Assembly: GCF_001854475.1 (NCBI RefSeq)
Contig: NZ_MNAN01000037.1
Location: 414,881 to 478,880, forward strand
DNA: 64,000 nucleotides
Source: Pseudoalteromonas byunsanensis
Lineage (GTDB): Bacteria > Pseudomonadota > Gammaproteobacteria > Enterobacterales > Alteromonadaceae
Direction: 5' to 3'
Shown: in pieces, positions 1 to 10,101 of the stretch
Position numbering within the stretch: the first letter of the stretch is position 1
How the letters are laid out: each line of letters opens with the position of its first letter
Position numbers and translations under genes: made by a program
Notes under the pieces: model-generated
Told to the model about the DNA's origin: nothing
The model's input: only the letters and a program-made list of their open reading frames with translations
Database searches by the model: none

Positions 1-3000
1 GCTTGCTGCATTTAAGACTTGATTTTCAATTTGAATACATACCTGCTCTAGTTCTGTCTGTACCTTCAGGTACAACTCTCGACAAACTTCACTTTGCTCT
101 GCGTCATTTGCAGCATGCTCTAACGAGTTTGCCCAATGATGGAGACGCTTCGCTCCCACGTCTCCAGCTTGCCCTTTGATTGCATGTGCAGCCTGTTTAA
201 TACGTTCTAGATTGACAGCCTCCACAGCTTCTGTCAGCTCACGAAAACGAGCATTAGCACTTTGTGTAAAGAGTTCGCATATCTTTACGTATAAACTCTC
301 ATCATTCATCAGCCGCTCTAGTGCAGCCTCACGGTCTAATACTTTCATACTCTCATTTTCCAAAAGTACGCTGTCGTTTTCCTTATTAATACTGCTATTA
401 GGTTGTTTATTTATCTGTGTATTAGTATTTGTTTGTGTATTAATATTCGCCTGAGCATCTTTATACTTTAGCAAGGTTGTAAATAAGGTAAGTGAGTCAA
501 TTGGCTTAGAAATATAGTCATTCATTCCCGCCGCCTTACAACGTTGCATTTCACCTTGCATAGTACTAGCGGTCAAAGCAATGATAGGAACAGACTGATA
601 TAACTGACCAGCTAGGCCTGAACGTACTGCAACAGTAGTTTCATAGCCATCCATTACGGGCATATTACAATCCATTAGGATAGCCAATATTTGAACCTGC
701 TGAGCCGCAAGTGAATTGAGCTTTTGAATTAACTCTTGACCAGAATGAACGAGCAAAGAAACCACATTATGGGCATTGAGGATCCCTCTTGCTACCTCCA
801 GGTTAATTTGATTGTCATCAACGACCACGACAGTTAGGCCCTCCAGTGAGTCAAACTGTTCTCCATACGCTTCACTATCGAAGCATGACATACCTGTGTG
901 ACCAAAAATTTTCAAAGTCCCTTCACGGTTTATGCTGGCAAGTACATCTGAATAACGCACAGGTTTACTCAATACCACCAACCCTTTATTTACAGGCATT
1001 GGGTCGTTGACCGGATCATAGACAAAACACGCTTTTTTATTTGCGCCAGACGCGTTAGCCAGATTTTGTCCCAGTTCAATGCCCACATCAACCAACCACA
1101 AGTCAGCTTGATTCAAGTCACATATGTGAGCGCCATAAAGGCTCAAAAACTTTTTAAAATAAGCCTCTTCTTCTTGTGTTTTTGCCGCTATATATATTTT
1201 TTTATCCGCCAGTACCGGTTCTATCACAAGCTTTTTAGCATCACTTAATGCAAAAGGAATAGAAAAACAAAAACTGCTTCCTTTACCTTTTTCTGAGGTG
1301 AAGTAGATCTCTCCCCCCATCAATTCACATAACTGCTTACAAATCGACAACCCTAACCCTGTCCCTCCATATTCCGATGAAGTCTCCGGCGACTCTTGGC
1401 TAAAAGATTGAAATAACTGACTGTGACTTTGCTTTGCGATACCTATTCCGGTATCTCTCACCTCAACCTCTAACCAAACCTTTTCATCCAGCTCTTTAGT
1501 TTTAGCATATACAAATACCCCGCCTGTGTGGGTAAACTTAATCGCATTACTGATCAAATTATAAAGTACCTGTTTAAGGCGGCCACCATCTCCTGTAACA
1601 CTGAGATACATTACGTCTACCGCATCTAACATATAATCAATGCCCTTTTGCTGAGCTTTGACACTCACAGAACTGGTCACATGCTCAAGGAGCTCTAGCG
1701 GATTGAATGGCCGCGCACTCACTTCTAATTTTCCTGCTTCAATTTTAGACAGATCTAATACATCATTTATCAATCTCATTAAAGTTTTAGCACTGGTACT
1801 CATCATATCTAGATAATTACCTTGCTGTTGACTCAAAGGCTCTCGACGCACTAATTCCAACGTGCCTAAAATTCCATTGAGAGGTGTTCTCATTTCATGA
1901 CTTATGCTTGAAATAAAAGCACTTTTTACCTTTGATGATTCTTCCGCTTTACGCTTTGCTATGTCCAGCTCTAATGTTCGTTGTTCAACCTGAAGCTCCA
2001 AAGAAGCGTTCATTTTTACAATTTCCGCTTTAGCTTTATTTTGCTCCGTCACATCAGCTACAAACAGAGCAAACCCCAATAAATTTCCGTCAGCCGAGCG
2101 AATAGGCGACGCTGACAGCTCCAAATCTCTTGATTCACCCAATAGATCTGCGTGGATCTCAAATGTCTGAAGCCCTCTTCTGTGCATCACGTTATACAAG
2201 GTAGAGTGAATATAATCTTCTGGTATATGACGCTTTAGTACTTTGTAAGACTTGTCAGTCGAAGTTTTTAATTCTGGAAAAATCCGCTCTGCCGCTGCAT
2301 TGTGGCTGATAATACCCAGTTGTTCATTAAAGCCAATAATCCCATCAGACGCACCATTGATGATGTCAGCCAACTGCGAGCGAGCTTCAAGCAATTGCTG
2401 GTTATTTCTAAAATAAACCCACAAAGCCAACAAGCCCAGCATAAAAATGATGCCAACAATTAACATCAAGGAATAAACACTCAGCCTGTTTTGTAGTAAA
2501 TACTCTTCATACTGCGCCATAGGGAGCATTGTAACGCCATTTATTTGTCCACTTTCAGAGTTAGATGCTACAAATAGATCAGTACGTTTTGCCATAAACT
2601 CAAGATTGGAGGTTTTTTGCGTAACCGATAGCATTGATGAATCTGACCAAGGCTGGGCTGCGTAATTAGATTGCCAAGTCTGCTGACTGGCAAGATCCTT
2701 ACTAAAGCGCATAGCTTCATCAGGATGATAGATAAAATGGCCAGTGCTGTTTAAAAGTATAAACTGGGCACTTGCCAAAGATAATTGTTTGAGCTTATCA
2801 AGGAGCAGTTGGGCATCTATGTTGACAACCAATACTGAGAAAAGCTCATTTTGTTCATTATAAACCGGCGCAGCTAGGCGTATCGTAGGTTTCAATGGGT
2901 AGACTATTTCTCCATGTTCTCGGTTTAAGTCTATCTGTGATACATATATACGACGCTCTTTTAGTTTGATGGTTTCGGTAAAATAATGTCGATGTGCCTT

Positions 3001-3468
3001 ATTTTGCAATTTTGAATGCGGCCGTACACTTACCAAACCACCGTAACGGTCAGTTCTAACTAACTCATCTCCTGTTTGGCTATCAATTAAGCGTAACTGA
3101 TCTATATCTGCGTATGTATACATCATGGAACTGAAAATTTGCGCCAAACGGTTCCTCCACAGCTCAGTGGTCGTGCTGTCTTTTGGGTCGATGCCTTGAT
3201 TACGCTGAGCGCGTGAAATTCCCTGAATGGGCGGTGTTTCAATTAAAAAGTTAATGTAATTTCTATATTTTTGCACTTCGCGATTTAAAAGCCGCTTCTT
3301 ACTCTCCAGCAGCTCAGTGAGCTCCTGTTCGACTTTAATTTGAGTCTTTCTCTCTATATTTCCATCGAAATATAGCGTTACCACAAGCATTATAAGTAGC
3401 AATGTAAAAAGGCTTGCCCACAGTGACATGCCTTTTTTAAACAAGCTGAAAATATGTTCACTCGTCAC
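1..3468 (-). CDS. Hybrid sensor histidine kinase, C-terminus beyond the window edge
   Basis: Membrane phosphorelay kinase; at least 1156 residues are visible and the stop lies outside the window. Order seen: TM helix near residues 14-31, periplasmic Cache-like sensor region, TM near 327-350, PAS about 355-475, coiled linker, HisKA with the phospho-accepting His at about 524 (SHEMRTPLNG), HATPase with GTGLGLS, a degenerate receiver lacking the usual acidic residues, a complete receiver (MDCNMPVMDG, Asp about 933) and an HPt domain (AAHAIKGQAGD, His about 1095). The layout is that of BarA/TorS-type kinases. I chose the GTG start at 3468 because AAGGA stands 9 nt upstream; it overlaps the end of the diguanylate cyclase gene by 11 bp, implying translational coupling. 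An ATG at 3429 is the alternative but would remove residues before TM1. The upstream-encoded REC-GGDEF protein is the obvious phosphorelay partner (inference). Confidence 0.88.
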   Translation of the reverse strand, partial: MTSEHIFSLFKKGMSLWASLFTLLLIMLVVTLYFDGNIERKTQIKVEQELTELLESKKRLLNREVQKYRNYINFLIETPPIQGISRAQRNQGIDPKDSTTTELWRNRLAQIFSSMMYTYADIDQLRLIDSQTGDELVRTDRYGGLVSVRPHSKLQNKAHRHYFTETIKLKERRIYVSQIDLNREHGEIVYPLKPTIRLAAPVYNEQNELFSVLVVNIDAQLLLDKLKQLSLASAQFILLNSTGHFIYHPDEAMRFSKDLASQQTWQSNYAAQPWSDSSMLSVTQKTSNLEFMAKRTDLFVASNSESGQINGVTMLPMAQYEEYLLQNRLSVYSLMLIVGIIFMLGLLALWVYFRNNQQLLEARSQLADIINGASDGIIGFNEQLGIISHNAAAERIFPELKTSTDKSYKVLKRHIPEDYIHSTLYNVMHRRGLQTFEIHADLLGESRDLELSASPIRSADGNLLGFALFVADVTEQNKAKAEIVKMNASLELQVEQRTLELDIAKRKAEESSKVKSAFISSISHEMRTPLNGILGTLELVRREPLSQQQGNYLDMMSTSAKTLMRLINDVLDLSKIEAGKLEVSARPFNPLELLEHVTSSVSVKAQQKGIDYMLDAVDVMYLSVTGDGGRLKQVLYNLISNAIKFTHTGGVFVYAKTKELDEKVWLEVEVRDTGIGIAKQSHSQLFQSFSQESPETSSEYGGTGLGLSICKQLCELMGGEIYFTSEKGKGSSFCFSIPFALSDAKKLVIEPVLADKKIYIAAKTQEEEAYFKKFLSLYGAHICDLNQADLWLVDVGIELGQNLANASGANKKACFVYDPVNDPMPVNKGLVVLSKPVRYSDVLASINREGTLKIFGHTGMSCFDSEAYGEQFDSLEGLTVVVVDDNQINLEVARGILNAHNVVSLLVHSGQELIQKLNSLAAQQVQILAILMDCNMPVMDGYETTVAVRSGLAGQLYQSVPIIALTASTMQGEMQRCKAAGMNDYISKPIDSLTLFTTLLKYKDAQANINTQTNTNTQINKQPNSSINKENDSVLLENESMKVLDREAALERLMNDESLYVKICELFTQSANARFRELTEAVEAVNLERIKQAAHAIKGQAGDVGAKRLHHWANSLEHAANDAEQSEVCRELYLKVQTELEQVCIQIENQVLNAAS

Positions 3469-4381
3469 TGGGTAGTTCCTTTATTGAGATCTCGTTGCGG
3501 CCTTTATTTTTAGACAAATAAAGTTGCTCATCAGCAGCTTCTAACCACTTTTGGCCGTTGCACTGTCGGACGCTATCGCTGTACACCCCGCCAATACTGA
3601 GCGTCACATAACCAAACTTAGAGGCTTCATGTGGCAGATTAGCTTCTTGTATTCGCTGCTTTAAAGCACAAGAAAGCTTTTCTAAGCCATGCCTATCAAC
3701 TTGCGGCATGATACAAACAAATTCTTCTCCACCGTATCGTACTACCGCATCTTCACCACGGTGATGGTTGCATTTAATCAATTGAGCCACGCGCTTTAAG
3801 CATTCATCCCCTTTAATATGACCATAAAAGTCGTTATATTTTTTAAACCAATCTATGTCCGCCATAATTAATGAGAACGCGGTACGATTACGCTTGGCAT
3901 AAGACAAGCGTTTATCCAACTCAGAAGTCAGGTAATGTCGGTTATAAACTTGTGTTAACCCGTCAATAAAGGCCATTGATTTTAGTTGCCTATGCTGATG
4001 TAAAAGCCGTACTTGTGCCTCAACACGGTGCATTAACGTTAGTGCATTAACAGGTTTTATCACAAAGTCACTGCCACCAGCTTGCCAGCAACGCGTTTGT
4101 TCATGATCTTGATGATGGGAGGTAACAAAGATAATCGGTATGTCTTTGGTAAAATCACTTTGCTTTAGCAACTTGCACGTTTCTAGTCCGTTCATTACCG
4201 GCATTTCCACATCCATAAGAATGATGTCAGGCTGATGCGATTGACAGTACTCCATGCACTCTAGGCCGCTCGCACAACGCGCTGTTCGGTAACTCTTCGA
4301 CAAAATACTTTCTAGGACGAGGTAATTAATTTCATCATCTTCAACTATCAAAATAGTAGGGCTCGAATTAACCTGTTCCAT
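3458..4381 (-). CDS. Response regulator diguanylate cyclase (REC-GGDEF)
   Basis: A 307-residue protein with an N-terminal receiver (acidic pair EDD at 15-17, phospho-acceptor Asp57 in LMDVEMP, Lys109) and a C-terminal GGDEF domain whose signature is GGEEF at 217-221. It should make cyclic di-GMP from two GTP when phosphorylated. The RGED sequence at 208-211, at the standard distance before GGEEF, is a predicted allosteric I-site for product inhibition. The PleD/WspR-like architecture with a single receiver is common. The gene is followed, with an 11-bp overlap, by the hybrid kinase, so the two probably form one signalling operon whose output is c-di-GMP. Confidence 0.92.
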   Translation of the reverse strand: MEQVNSSPTILIVEDDEINYLVLESILSKSYRTARCASGLECMEYCQSHQPDIILMDVEMPVMNGLETCKLLKQSDFTKDIPIIFVTSHHQDHEQTRCWQAGGSDFVIKPVNALTLMHRVEAQVRLLHQHRQLKSMAFIDGLTQVYNRHYLTSELDKRLSYAKRNRTAFSLIMADIDWFKKYNDFYGHIKGDECLKRVAQLIKCNHHRGEDAVVRYGGEEFVCIMPQVDRHGLEKLSCALKQRIQEANLPHEASKFGYVTLSIGGVYSDSVRQCNGQKWLEAADEQLYLSKNKGRNEISIKELPSDE

Positions 4382-4531
4382 AATTTATTGTAATAATGAA
4401 GGATAGATATAAATGTAGTCGAGCCCGCTACATTTGCAAAAATATAGCTTTTTGGATGAAACAGTTAAGATAAAAATAAGAGCATAAGTATCAATGAAGT
4501 ACCTACCATATCAAGGTACTTTTTAGGAGCA

Positions 4532-4561
4532 CTTAGTGCCTGCAACATGACAGGCACTAAG
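4532..4561 (-). terminator. Perfect 11-bp inverted repeat after the yqjG-like gene
   Basis: CTTAGTGCCTG (4532-4542) and its exact complement CAGGCACTAAG (4551-4561) surround an 8-nt loop. It stands just beyond the stop of the glutathionyl-hydroquinone reductase gene on the minus strand. There is no T-run after the stem, so it may be an mRNA 3' end stabiliser rather than an intrinsic terminator. Confidence 0.5.
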
Positions 4562-4584
4562 CGGCAGCGGCTTAATCACAAGGC

Positions 4585-5562
4585 TTACTTGGTTCTAGCT
4601 CGGTTATGAGGTGTCGTATAATCAATAGTAGGGCCCTTTGGCACCAGCTGATTCGGATTTATCATGGTATGACTATAATAATAGTGCCGTTTTATGTGAC
4701 TAAAGTTCACTGTCTGGGCAATGTTCGGCCATTGATATAGCTTACGAATATAGTTTGCCAGATTCGGGTAGTCCTCTATACGCTGCTTATTACACTTAAA
4801 GTGACCATAATAAACAGAATCAAAACGGATCAACGTCGTGAATAGCCGCCAATCAGCCTCTGTAACATCAGCCCCAACCAGGTATGATGAATCGTTAAGT
4901 ATTCCCTCAACCTTATCTAACGCTGCAAACAACTCATCGAATGCCAGCTCATATGCTTGCTGAGTCGTTGCAAAGCCACATCGATAAACCCCATTATTAA
5001 TGTTCTGGTAGATGTATTCATTTATTTCATCAATTTGCTGCTTTGCATGCTCAGGATAATAATCGTCTGTATTGTGAGTGATTTCGTTAAACGCGCTATT
5101 AAACATACGAATGATCTCACTGGACTCATTGCTGACAATTTTTTCCTGCTGTTTGTCCCACAAAACAGGCACAGTCACACGTCCACTATATGTGTCATTA
5201 TTTAGGGTATACAATTGATGCATGTAATCAAAACCATATAACGGGTCACCACTGCTGCCGCTTGCTTTGTCAAAAGTCCAACCTTGATCCAGCATATCAG
5301 GACTTACCACTGAAACTTCAATATGTTCCTCCAAGCCTTTGAGCGCCCTAAAAATTAAGGTCCGATGTGCCCATGGACACGCCAAAGATACAAACAAATG
5401 ATAACGACCTGATTGCGCTCTAAACCCGCCAGAGCCAGAGGGGCCTGCAGACCCATCAGCCGTAACCCAGTTTCTTAACTGCGCCGCTTCACGCTCAAAT
5501 TTACCTTTGTTACTGGTGTCGTACCATTTGTCCTGCCACTTACCATCCACAAGTAGTCCCAT
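4585..5562 (-). CDS. yqjG: Glutathionyl-hydroquinone reductase (YqjG/ECM4 family)
   Basis: A 325-residue cytosolic Xi-class glutathione transferase that reduces glutathionyl-hydroquinones to hydroquinones through a catalytic cysteine. The active site is visible as SLACPWAHRT with Cys62. The N-terminal region WYDTSNKGKF and a GST C-terminal helical domain (TEADWRLFTTLIRFD) are typical, and the length matches the family. It lies 17 bp after a pirin gene in the same orientation; pirin and YqjG-type genes are often neighbours, both being linked to quinone or aromatic compound stress, so they are likely co-transcribed. Confidence 0.92.
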   Translation of the reverse strand: MGLLVDGKWQDKWYDTSNKGKFEREAAQLRNWVTADGSAGPSGSGGFRAQSGRYHLFVSLACPWAHRTLIFRALKGLEEHIEVSVVSPDMLDQGWTFDKASGSSGDPLYGFDYMHQLYTLNNDTYSGRVTVPVLWDKQQEKIVSNESSEIIRMFNSAFNEITHNTDDYYPEHAKQQIDEINEYIYQNINNGVYRCGFATTQQAYELAFDELFAALDKVEGILNDSSYLVGADVTEADWRLFTTLIRFDSVYYGHFKCNKQRIEDYPNLANYIRKLYQWPNIAQTVNFSHIKRHYYYSHTMINPNQLVPKGPTIDYTTPHNRARTK

Positions 5563-5579
5563 ATTGTCCTCCCGTTATG

Positions 5580-6419
5580 CTATACAATGTCGCCGAAACG
5601 GCCCATCTGATAGTCTCTTACTGCTTCTTGCAGTTGCTCCTGAGTATTCATTACAAATGGGCCCATATGCGCTATCTTCTCGCCGATAGGTTGCCCAGCT
5701 AACACCAAAGCACCCATCCCTTGCTCTCCCGCGCTAAGTACCAGAGCTTCACTTGGTGCTACTTCCAATAGTGTTCCCACACTAAACTCAGTCGCTAATA
5801 AACCACCACTATGAATATAGATCAGGACCTTGCCATGTGAGGACACATCGAGCTTTATCGTGCTGTTAGGCGGAAGTATCACATCAGCAATCGCACCTTC
5901 TCCTGCAAGCCCTAAAATCGCGCCTTCAATAACATGCTCATCCATCCGCCAACTGCCAGCAAGTGCGAGCAACTGCGCATGCTGATCATTCTCCAAGGCG
6001 GGAACACCTGATCCTGTTGAGTCTTGATATCTTGGTGGTCGCATTTTCTCCTTTGCTGGCATATTGAGCCAGATTTGAAAACCATGCATACCATTACTTT
6101 CATCAACCAAAGGCATCTCACTGTGCACGACCCCGCGTCCAGTGCTCATCCACTGTACATCACCACTGCGAATGGCTTTTTTATTGCCCATTTGATCTTG
6201 ATGCTCAAAACCACCTTTGCGAATGTAAGTAAAGGTTTCAATACCACGGTGAGGGTGAGGAGGGAAACCTCCGATGTAGTCACTTTTATTGTCAGATTTT
6301 AATTCATCAATCATCAAATATGGGTCGAGACTCTTGCCATCAAACCCAGCAATACGCTTGATACTTACGCCTGCTCCATCACTGGTGGCATAGGATTTCT
6401 GTGTGCGAATGATTTTCAT
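5580..6419 (-). CDS. Pirin family protein (quercetinase-like bicupin)
   Basis: A 279-residue bicupin. The N-terminal cupin carries the pirin metal-binding signature FPPHPHRGIETFTY and GVVHSEMP, giving the expected His/His/His/Glu ligands. Some bacterial pirins oxidise quercetin (YhaK/YhhW); others have regulatory roles, so the substrate is open. I chose the ATG at 6419 because GGAG lies 7 nt upstream; a GTG at 6437 would add six residues that contain that ribosome-binding site. First gene of a probable two-gene operon with the glutathionyl-hydroquinone reductase gene. Confidence 0.9.
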   Translation of the reverse strand: MKIIRTQKSYATSDGAGVSIKRIAGFDGKSLDPYLMIDELKSDNKSDYIGGFPPHPHRGIETFTYIRKGGFEHQDQMGNKKAIRSGDVQWMSTGRGVVHSEMPLVDESNGMHGFQIWLNMPAKEKMRPPRYQDSTGSGVPALENDQHAQLLALAGSWRMDEHVIEGAILGLAGEGAIADVILPPNSTIKLDVSSHGKVLIYIHSGGLLATEFSVGTLLEVAPSEALVLSAGEQGMGALVLAGQPIGEKIAHMGPFVMNTQEQLQEAVRDYQMGRFGDIV

Positions 6420-6592
6420 GTTTTGCTCCAACAGCACATTGCTTGCTCAATATTGATACTGTAGCAAGAAGCAAAACGATTAAAAATTAGTAAAATTAGC
6501 GGATTTCATTCTAAAAAAAAGAATGGTTTGAATGACAATAACGCTAAATACAACGTGTGTGCACTTAGCGTTAAAGCTAAAAATAAAATGAG

Positions 6593-7531
6593 TTAACTGG
6601 CTACCCGCTTAAACAGTAAGCTTTTTAAACTTGCTTGTGGGTTAATATCTCGAAACTCAGGCGGGTTATCAAGACGTTCCACAAACACCATATCTGGGGC
6701 CTGCTCAGCCATTTCCTGAATTAGAAACTGTGCATCTAAACTTGGGTCGTTTACACAAGCGAGTACTTGACCGTGCTCTGTCAGAAGTTCAGGCAAGCGA
6801 CGGAGTATCTTCTTGTAATCTTTAGTAAGCGCAAAGCTGCCTTTTTGAAAAGAAGGTGGATCGATAATAACCAAATCATAGGGGCCAAACTTTCTCACCT
6901 TTCCCCAAGATTTAAATAATTCGTGACCCAAAAACTTCACTTTGTTGAGTTCATGACCATTAGCTCTGTGATTATCTCGCCCTTTACCAAGCGCAGCTTT
7001 AGCCATATCTAGGTTTACTACTTGCTTTGCACCACCTGCAATCGCGGCAACCGAAAAGCCACAGGTGTAGGCAAACAAATTCAATATCCGCTTATCCTGC
7101 GCGTTTGATTTTACCCAGCTGCGACCAAAACGCATGTCTAGAAACAAACCGTTATTTTGCTTATTACCCAAATCCAGCAAAAATGTCAGCCCATTTTCAA
7201 CAACTTGCTGTTCTTTTGACAAAGTGCCCCACAGCACCTCAAGTTCACAGTCTGGGCGGCTGCGATGATGCAACAAAATACTTTTCACCTTACTTTGCCA
7301 AAGTGGTAATTGCGCCCACTTTGCACTGAGCACTCGCAACGCGTCGATAAACTCAAGGTCGGGCTCTTTAAACAATGAAATCAATAACTGTCCTGCCAAC
7401 CAATCCACCGTAATATGTTCGAGGCCTGGCCAACACTGACCTCGACCATGAAATAGGCGTCTGACTTCATCGGGAAATTGTTCTAATTCGCATAGCTGTT
7501 GGTCAAGCAAGGGCAGGGCAGTTGGTGTCAT
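6593..7531 (-). CDS. Class I SAM-dependent methyltransferase (RlmI/RlmK-like)
   Basis: A 312-residue protein with a Rossmann-fold methyltransferase core: NLFAYTCGFSVAA for SAM binding (motif I), NLDMAKAAL (motif II) and the catalytic-type motif IIDPPSFQKG (motif IV). The DPPSF signature and overall pattern match the rRNA methyltransferase group of RlmI and the C-terminal half of RlmK/RlmL, so the target is probably a 23S rRNA base, although the exact position cannot be read from sequence. No PUA domain is recognisable at the N-terminus. It is a single gene, with 60 bp to the downstream neighbour's far side and no obvious operon. Confidence 0.8.
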   Translation of the reverse strand: MTPTALPLLDQQLCELEQFPDEVRRLFHGRGQCWPGLEHITVDWLAGQLLISLFKEPDLEFIDALRVLSAKWAQLPLWQSKVKSILLHHRSRPDCELEVLWGTLSKEQQVVENGLTFLLDLGNKQNNGLFLDMRFGRSWVKSNAQDKRILNLFAYTCGFSVAAIAGGAKQVVNLDMAKAALGKGRDNHRANGHELNKVKFLGHELFKSWGKVRKFGPYDLVIIDPPSFQKGSFALTKDYKKILRRLPELLTEHGQVLACVNDPSLDAQFLIQEMAEQAPDMVFVERLDNPPEFRDINPQASLKSLLFKRVAS

Positions 7532-7641
7532 GATATATAAAAAGTAATAAGCAAAAGGGGTATTCTACGCATTTTCTGTGACTGGCACCACACACGAATC
7601 CCCCAACATAAAACGAAGTCGTATGCAGTGCCAAAAACGTA

Positions 7642-9357
7642 TCAGTAAGCCTGATACACCACATCACCATCAAGTAAGGTAAGTTCAGCCTTTACTTGTT
7701 TGATTTGCTCAGCAGTTAAGTCGAACAGGTTGTGATCTAACACCACAAGATCGGCACGTTTACCCACTTCTATGCTACCCACCAAATGTTCCTGACGCAT
7801 CGCATACGCCCCGTTGATAGTGTAGGCTGCAATCGCCTGTGCTAGCGTAATATTTTGTGGCGCTCTGGATATAGCGTGACTAAGTGCCACAAAAGGGTTA
7901 AAGGTACTGACATTCCAATCGCTACTTAACGTGAGTGTGGCATTTGCAGCTTGCAAACTTTTTATAGGCACCAGATCCTGTGAGCGTTGTACCCCTATGA
8001 GTGGGATATTTTCAGGCCAATGACTTGGCTGGCTAAATTCTCCTGCGACTTGCGCATCGGCAATCACATTCAGTTTGCCAAAACGAGGCATGTCATCTGG
8101 GTCAACGACTTCTAAATGAGTGATCCTGTGTCTTGCATCGCCATTAGAGGCGTTTTCAATAGCATTTAATGCCTCGTGGATACCCCTATCACCAATTCCA
8201 TGAATGTTAAAGTCGAAACCAACTGGCTCCAGAGCCTGGATATATTTTTCCATGCGCGCTTGAGTAAAGTAATTTAACCCCTTATTTTGATATAAATTGA
8301 GCCAGTTAACTTCGTAGGGCTCATGCATTGCCGCCGTGCTATTAACTAAAATGCCATCCATATAAAACTTTACCTGATCGACTTTCAACAGGCTGTCTGA
8401 TGGGCGACTAAACATCGCTTTAAGCGATGCAAGTTGCTTTTCATCGCTCATTTGCGGGTATGCCCAAAGACCAAGGCTAACACGCAGCGTTAACTTATCC
8501 TCATCAGCTACACGCTGCCAAGTTTGCAGGTGTCCTCTTTGCCAATAAGTACGCGCATCACTGATTGACGTGATCCCGACTTTATTGAGCTCAGGCATCG
8601 TGTACTCAATCAAACCGTAGTAATCTTGCGCCTTAGCGTCTGGACGCGAGTTCATCGCCAACTCCATTAATTGGTTACCAGCGTTATCATATAGAATCCC
8701 GTTCAGGTTGCCTTGGCTATCTTTACCTATTACACCCCCGATGGGGTCTTGACTGTTAGCCGTGATCCCCGCAAGCGCGAGCGCCTTACTATTCACCCAC
8801 ATTGAATGAGAAGTTTGCTCCATGATAATGACAGGGCGCTCCGGTATCGCTTCATCCAGTACCTCCAACGGCGATGTCTGCATGTCCAACAACGTTGCTA
8901 TCTCATGACCATAGCCAATTAACCAGTCCGTATTAGGGTGGCTTAATGATGCTTCATACAATAAGTCGATATATTCGCTTTCTGAAGCGTATCCAGGTAA
9001 GGTAAATTGCGTGACTTCAGAGGCAGACTCCAAGGGATGAATATGCACATCATGGAAACCTGGCAGCAGCATTTTACCCTTCAGATCGATCACTTCTGTA
9101 CGGTCGGTAATATAACTCTTGGCCTGTGTATCATCTCCAACATAAACAATCTTATTACCTTGTATTGCGACTGCCTGTGCCCATGGTTGCTTAGTATTGA
9201 CGGTATAAACCTGACCATTGACGAACACCATACTCGCCTCAGCAGTGGTGGCCTCGCTGACCGCAGGTTTTGCCGCATCGCCCTCTTCAGTACAACCTGA
9301 CAAAGCACAGCTAAGTGAAAGAAGTGTGGTACAAATTAACATAGTTGATTGACTCAT
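7642..9357 (-). CDS. Amidohydrolase family lipoprotein (YtcJ-like)
   Basis: A 571-residue metal-dependent hydrolase of the Amidohydro_3/YtcJ group. The N-terminus is a lipoprotein signal with lipobox LSGC at about residues 19-22, so it should be anchored in the envelope. Family motifs: GFHDVHIHP (first metal ligands), IHGIGDRG and THLEVVDPDD (further His ligands), and SSDWNVS near the end for the last Asp. The C-terminal beta-sandwich return KRADLVVLD is typical. The substrate is unknown. It is transcribed away from a two-component system with only 72 bp between start codons, so that system could control it (inference). Confidence 0.87.
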   Translation of the reverse strand: MSQSTMLICTTLLSLSCALSGCTEEGDAAKPAVSEATTAEASMVFVNGQVYTVNTKQPWAQAVAIQGNKIVYVGDDTQAKSYITDRTEVIDLKGKMLLPGFHDVHIHPLESASEVTQFTLPGYASESEYIDLLYEASLSHPNTDWLIGYGHEIATLLDMQTSPLEVLDEAIPERPVIIMEQTSHSMWVNSKALALAGITANSQDPIGGVIGKDSQGNLNGILYDNAGNQLMELAMNSRPDAKAQDYYGLIEYTMPELNKVGITSISDARTYWQRGHLQTWQRVADEDKLTLRVSLGLWAYPQMSDEKQLASLKAMFSRPSDSLLKVDQVKFYMDGILVNSTAAMHEPYEVNWLNLYQNKGLNYFTQARMEKYIQALEPVGFDFNIHGIGDRGIHEALNAIENASNGDARHRITHLEVVDPDDMPRFGKLNVIADAQVAGEFSQPSHWPENIPLIGVQRSQDLVPIKSLQAANATLTLSSDWNVSTFNPFVALSHAISRAPQNITLAQAIAAYTINGAYAMRQEHLVGSIEVGKRADLVVLDHNLFDLTAEQIKQVKAELTLLDGDVVYQAY

Positions 9358-9429
9358 TAGTTGACTCCTTTGGTATAGCGATACACTATCAAGAAACAGG
9401 TAACCGTAAGGTAACAGTATAGGCGAGTC

Positions 9430-10101
9430 ATGATCATATTATTGGTAGAGGACGATACAGTGCTGGCAACTCACAGTATCGACTTTCTTGCACAAGAGGG
9501 AATAGAGGTAGACTACGCCAGCACAGTTAAACAGGCGCAAGCCATCAGTGAACATCAGAATTATGATGCTATCGTGTTGGATATCAACTTGCCCGACGGT
9601 GATGGGCTGACGCTTGCTAAACAGTGGCAACACCAGCGCCAAGAACCGATTTTATTTCTCAGTGCCCGAGATGCCCTCGACGATAAACTGCAAGCTTTTT
9701 CATATGGCGCACTGGATTATTTAACCAAGCCATTCGCATTGCCAGAATTGGCCATTCGCATTAAATTGCTCGCAAACAAAAGTAACTCAAAACCTAATCG
9801 ACAATTTAGTCTCGATTCTTTGCAAGTCGATTTAGACGCGAGAATTATCACTCGGGGAGATAGGGTCATCGTGCTGTCTGCCCAGCAATGGCTGTTGTTA
9901 GAGTTACTGATAAAGCACTATCCAAACCCAGTGAGAAAAGCCGCCATCATAAATGAAATTTGGCCGCAACAGGACAGCAATATCAACATGTACAAATCAC
10001 TCATAACAAGGTTACGTAGCAATTTAACCCAAGAAGATGAACCTGCCTTATTACATACGCTAAGAAAGCAGGGCATCGCATTGAGAGTCCAACATGACTA
10101 A
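9430..10101 (+). CDS. OmpR-family response regulator
   Basis: A 223-residue transcription factor: receiver domain about 1-115 with EDD at 7-9, phospho-acceptor Asp51 (IVLDINLPDGDG) and the LTKPF lysine, then a winged-helix DNA-binding domain from about residue 130. The last 8 bp overlap the downstream kinase gene, so the two are translationally coupled. The nearest candidate target is the divergent amidohydrolase gene. Confidence 0.9.
   Translation: MIILLVEDDTVLATHSIDFLAQEGIEVDYASTVKQAQAISEHQNYDAIVLDINLPDGDGLTLAKQWQHQRQEPILFLSARDALDDKLQAFSYGALDYLTKPFALPELAIRIKLLANKSNSKPNRQFSLDSLQVDLDARIITRGDRVIVLSAQQWLLLELLIKHYPNPVRKAAIINEIWPQQDSNINMYKSLITRLRSNLTQEDEPALLHTLRKQGIALRVQHD

Noticed and set aside
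176..454. 92-codon plus-strand frame over the sensor kinase
   Set aside because: It is antisense to the HPt and receiver domains of the minus-strand kinase, whose frame is continuous.
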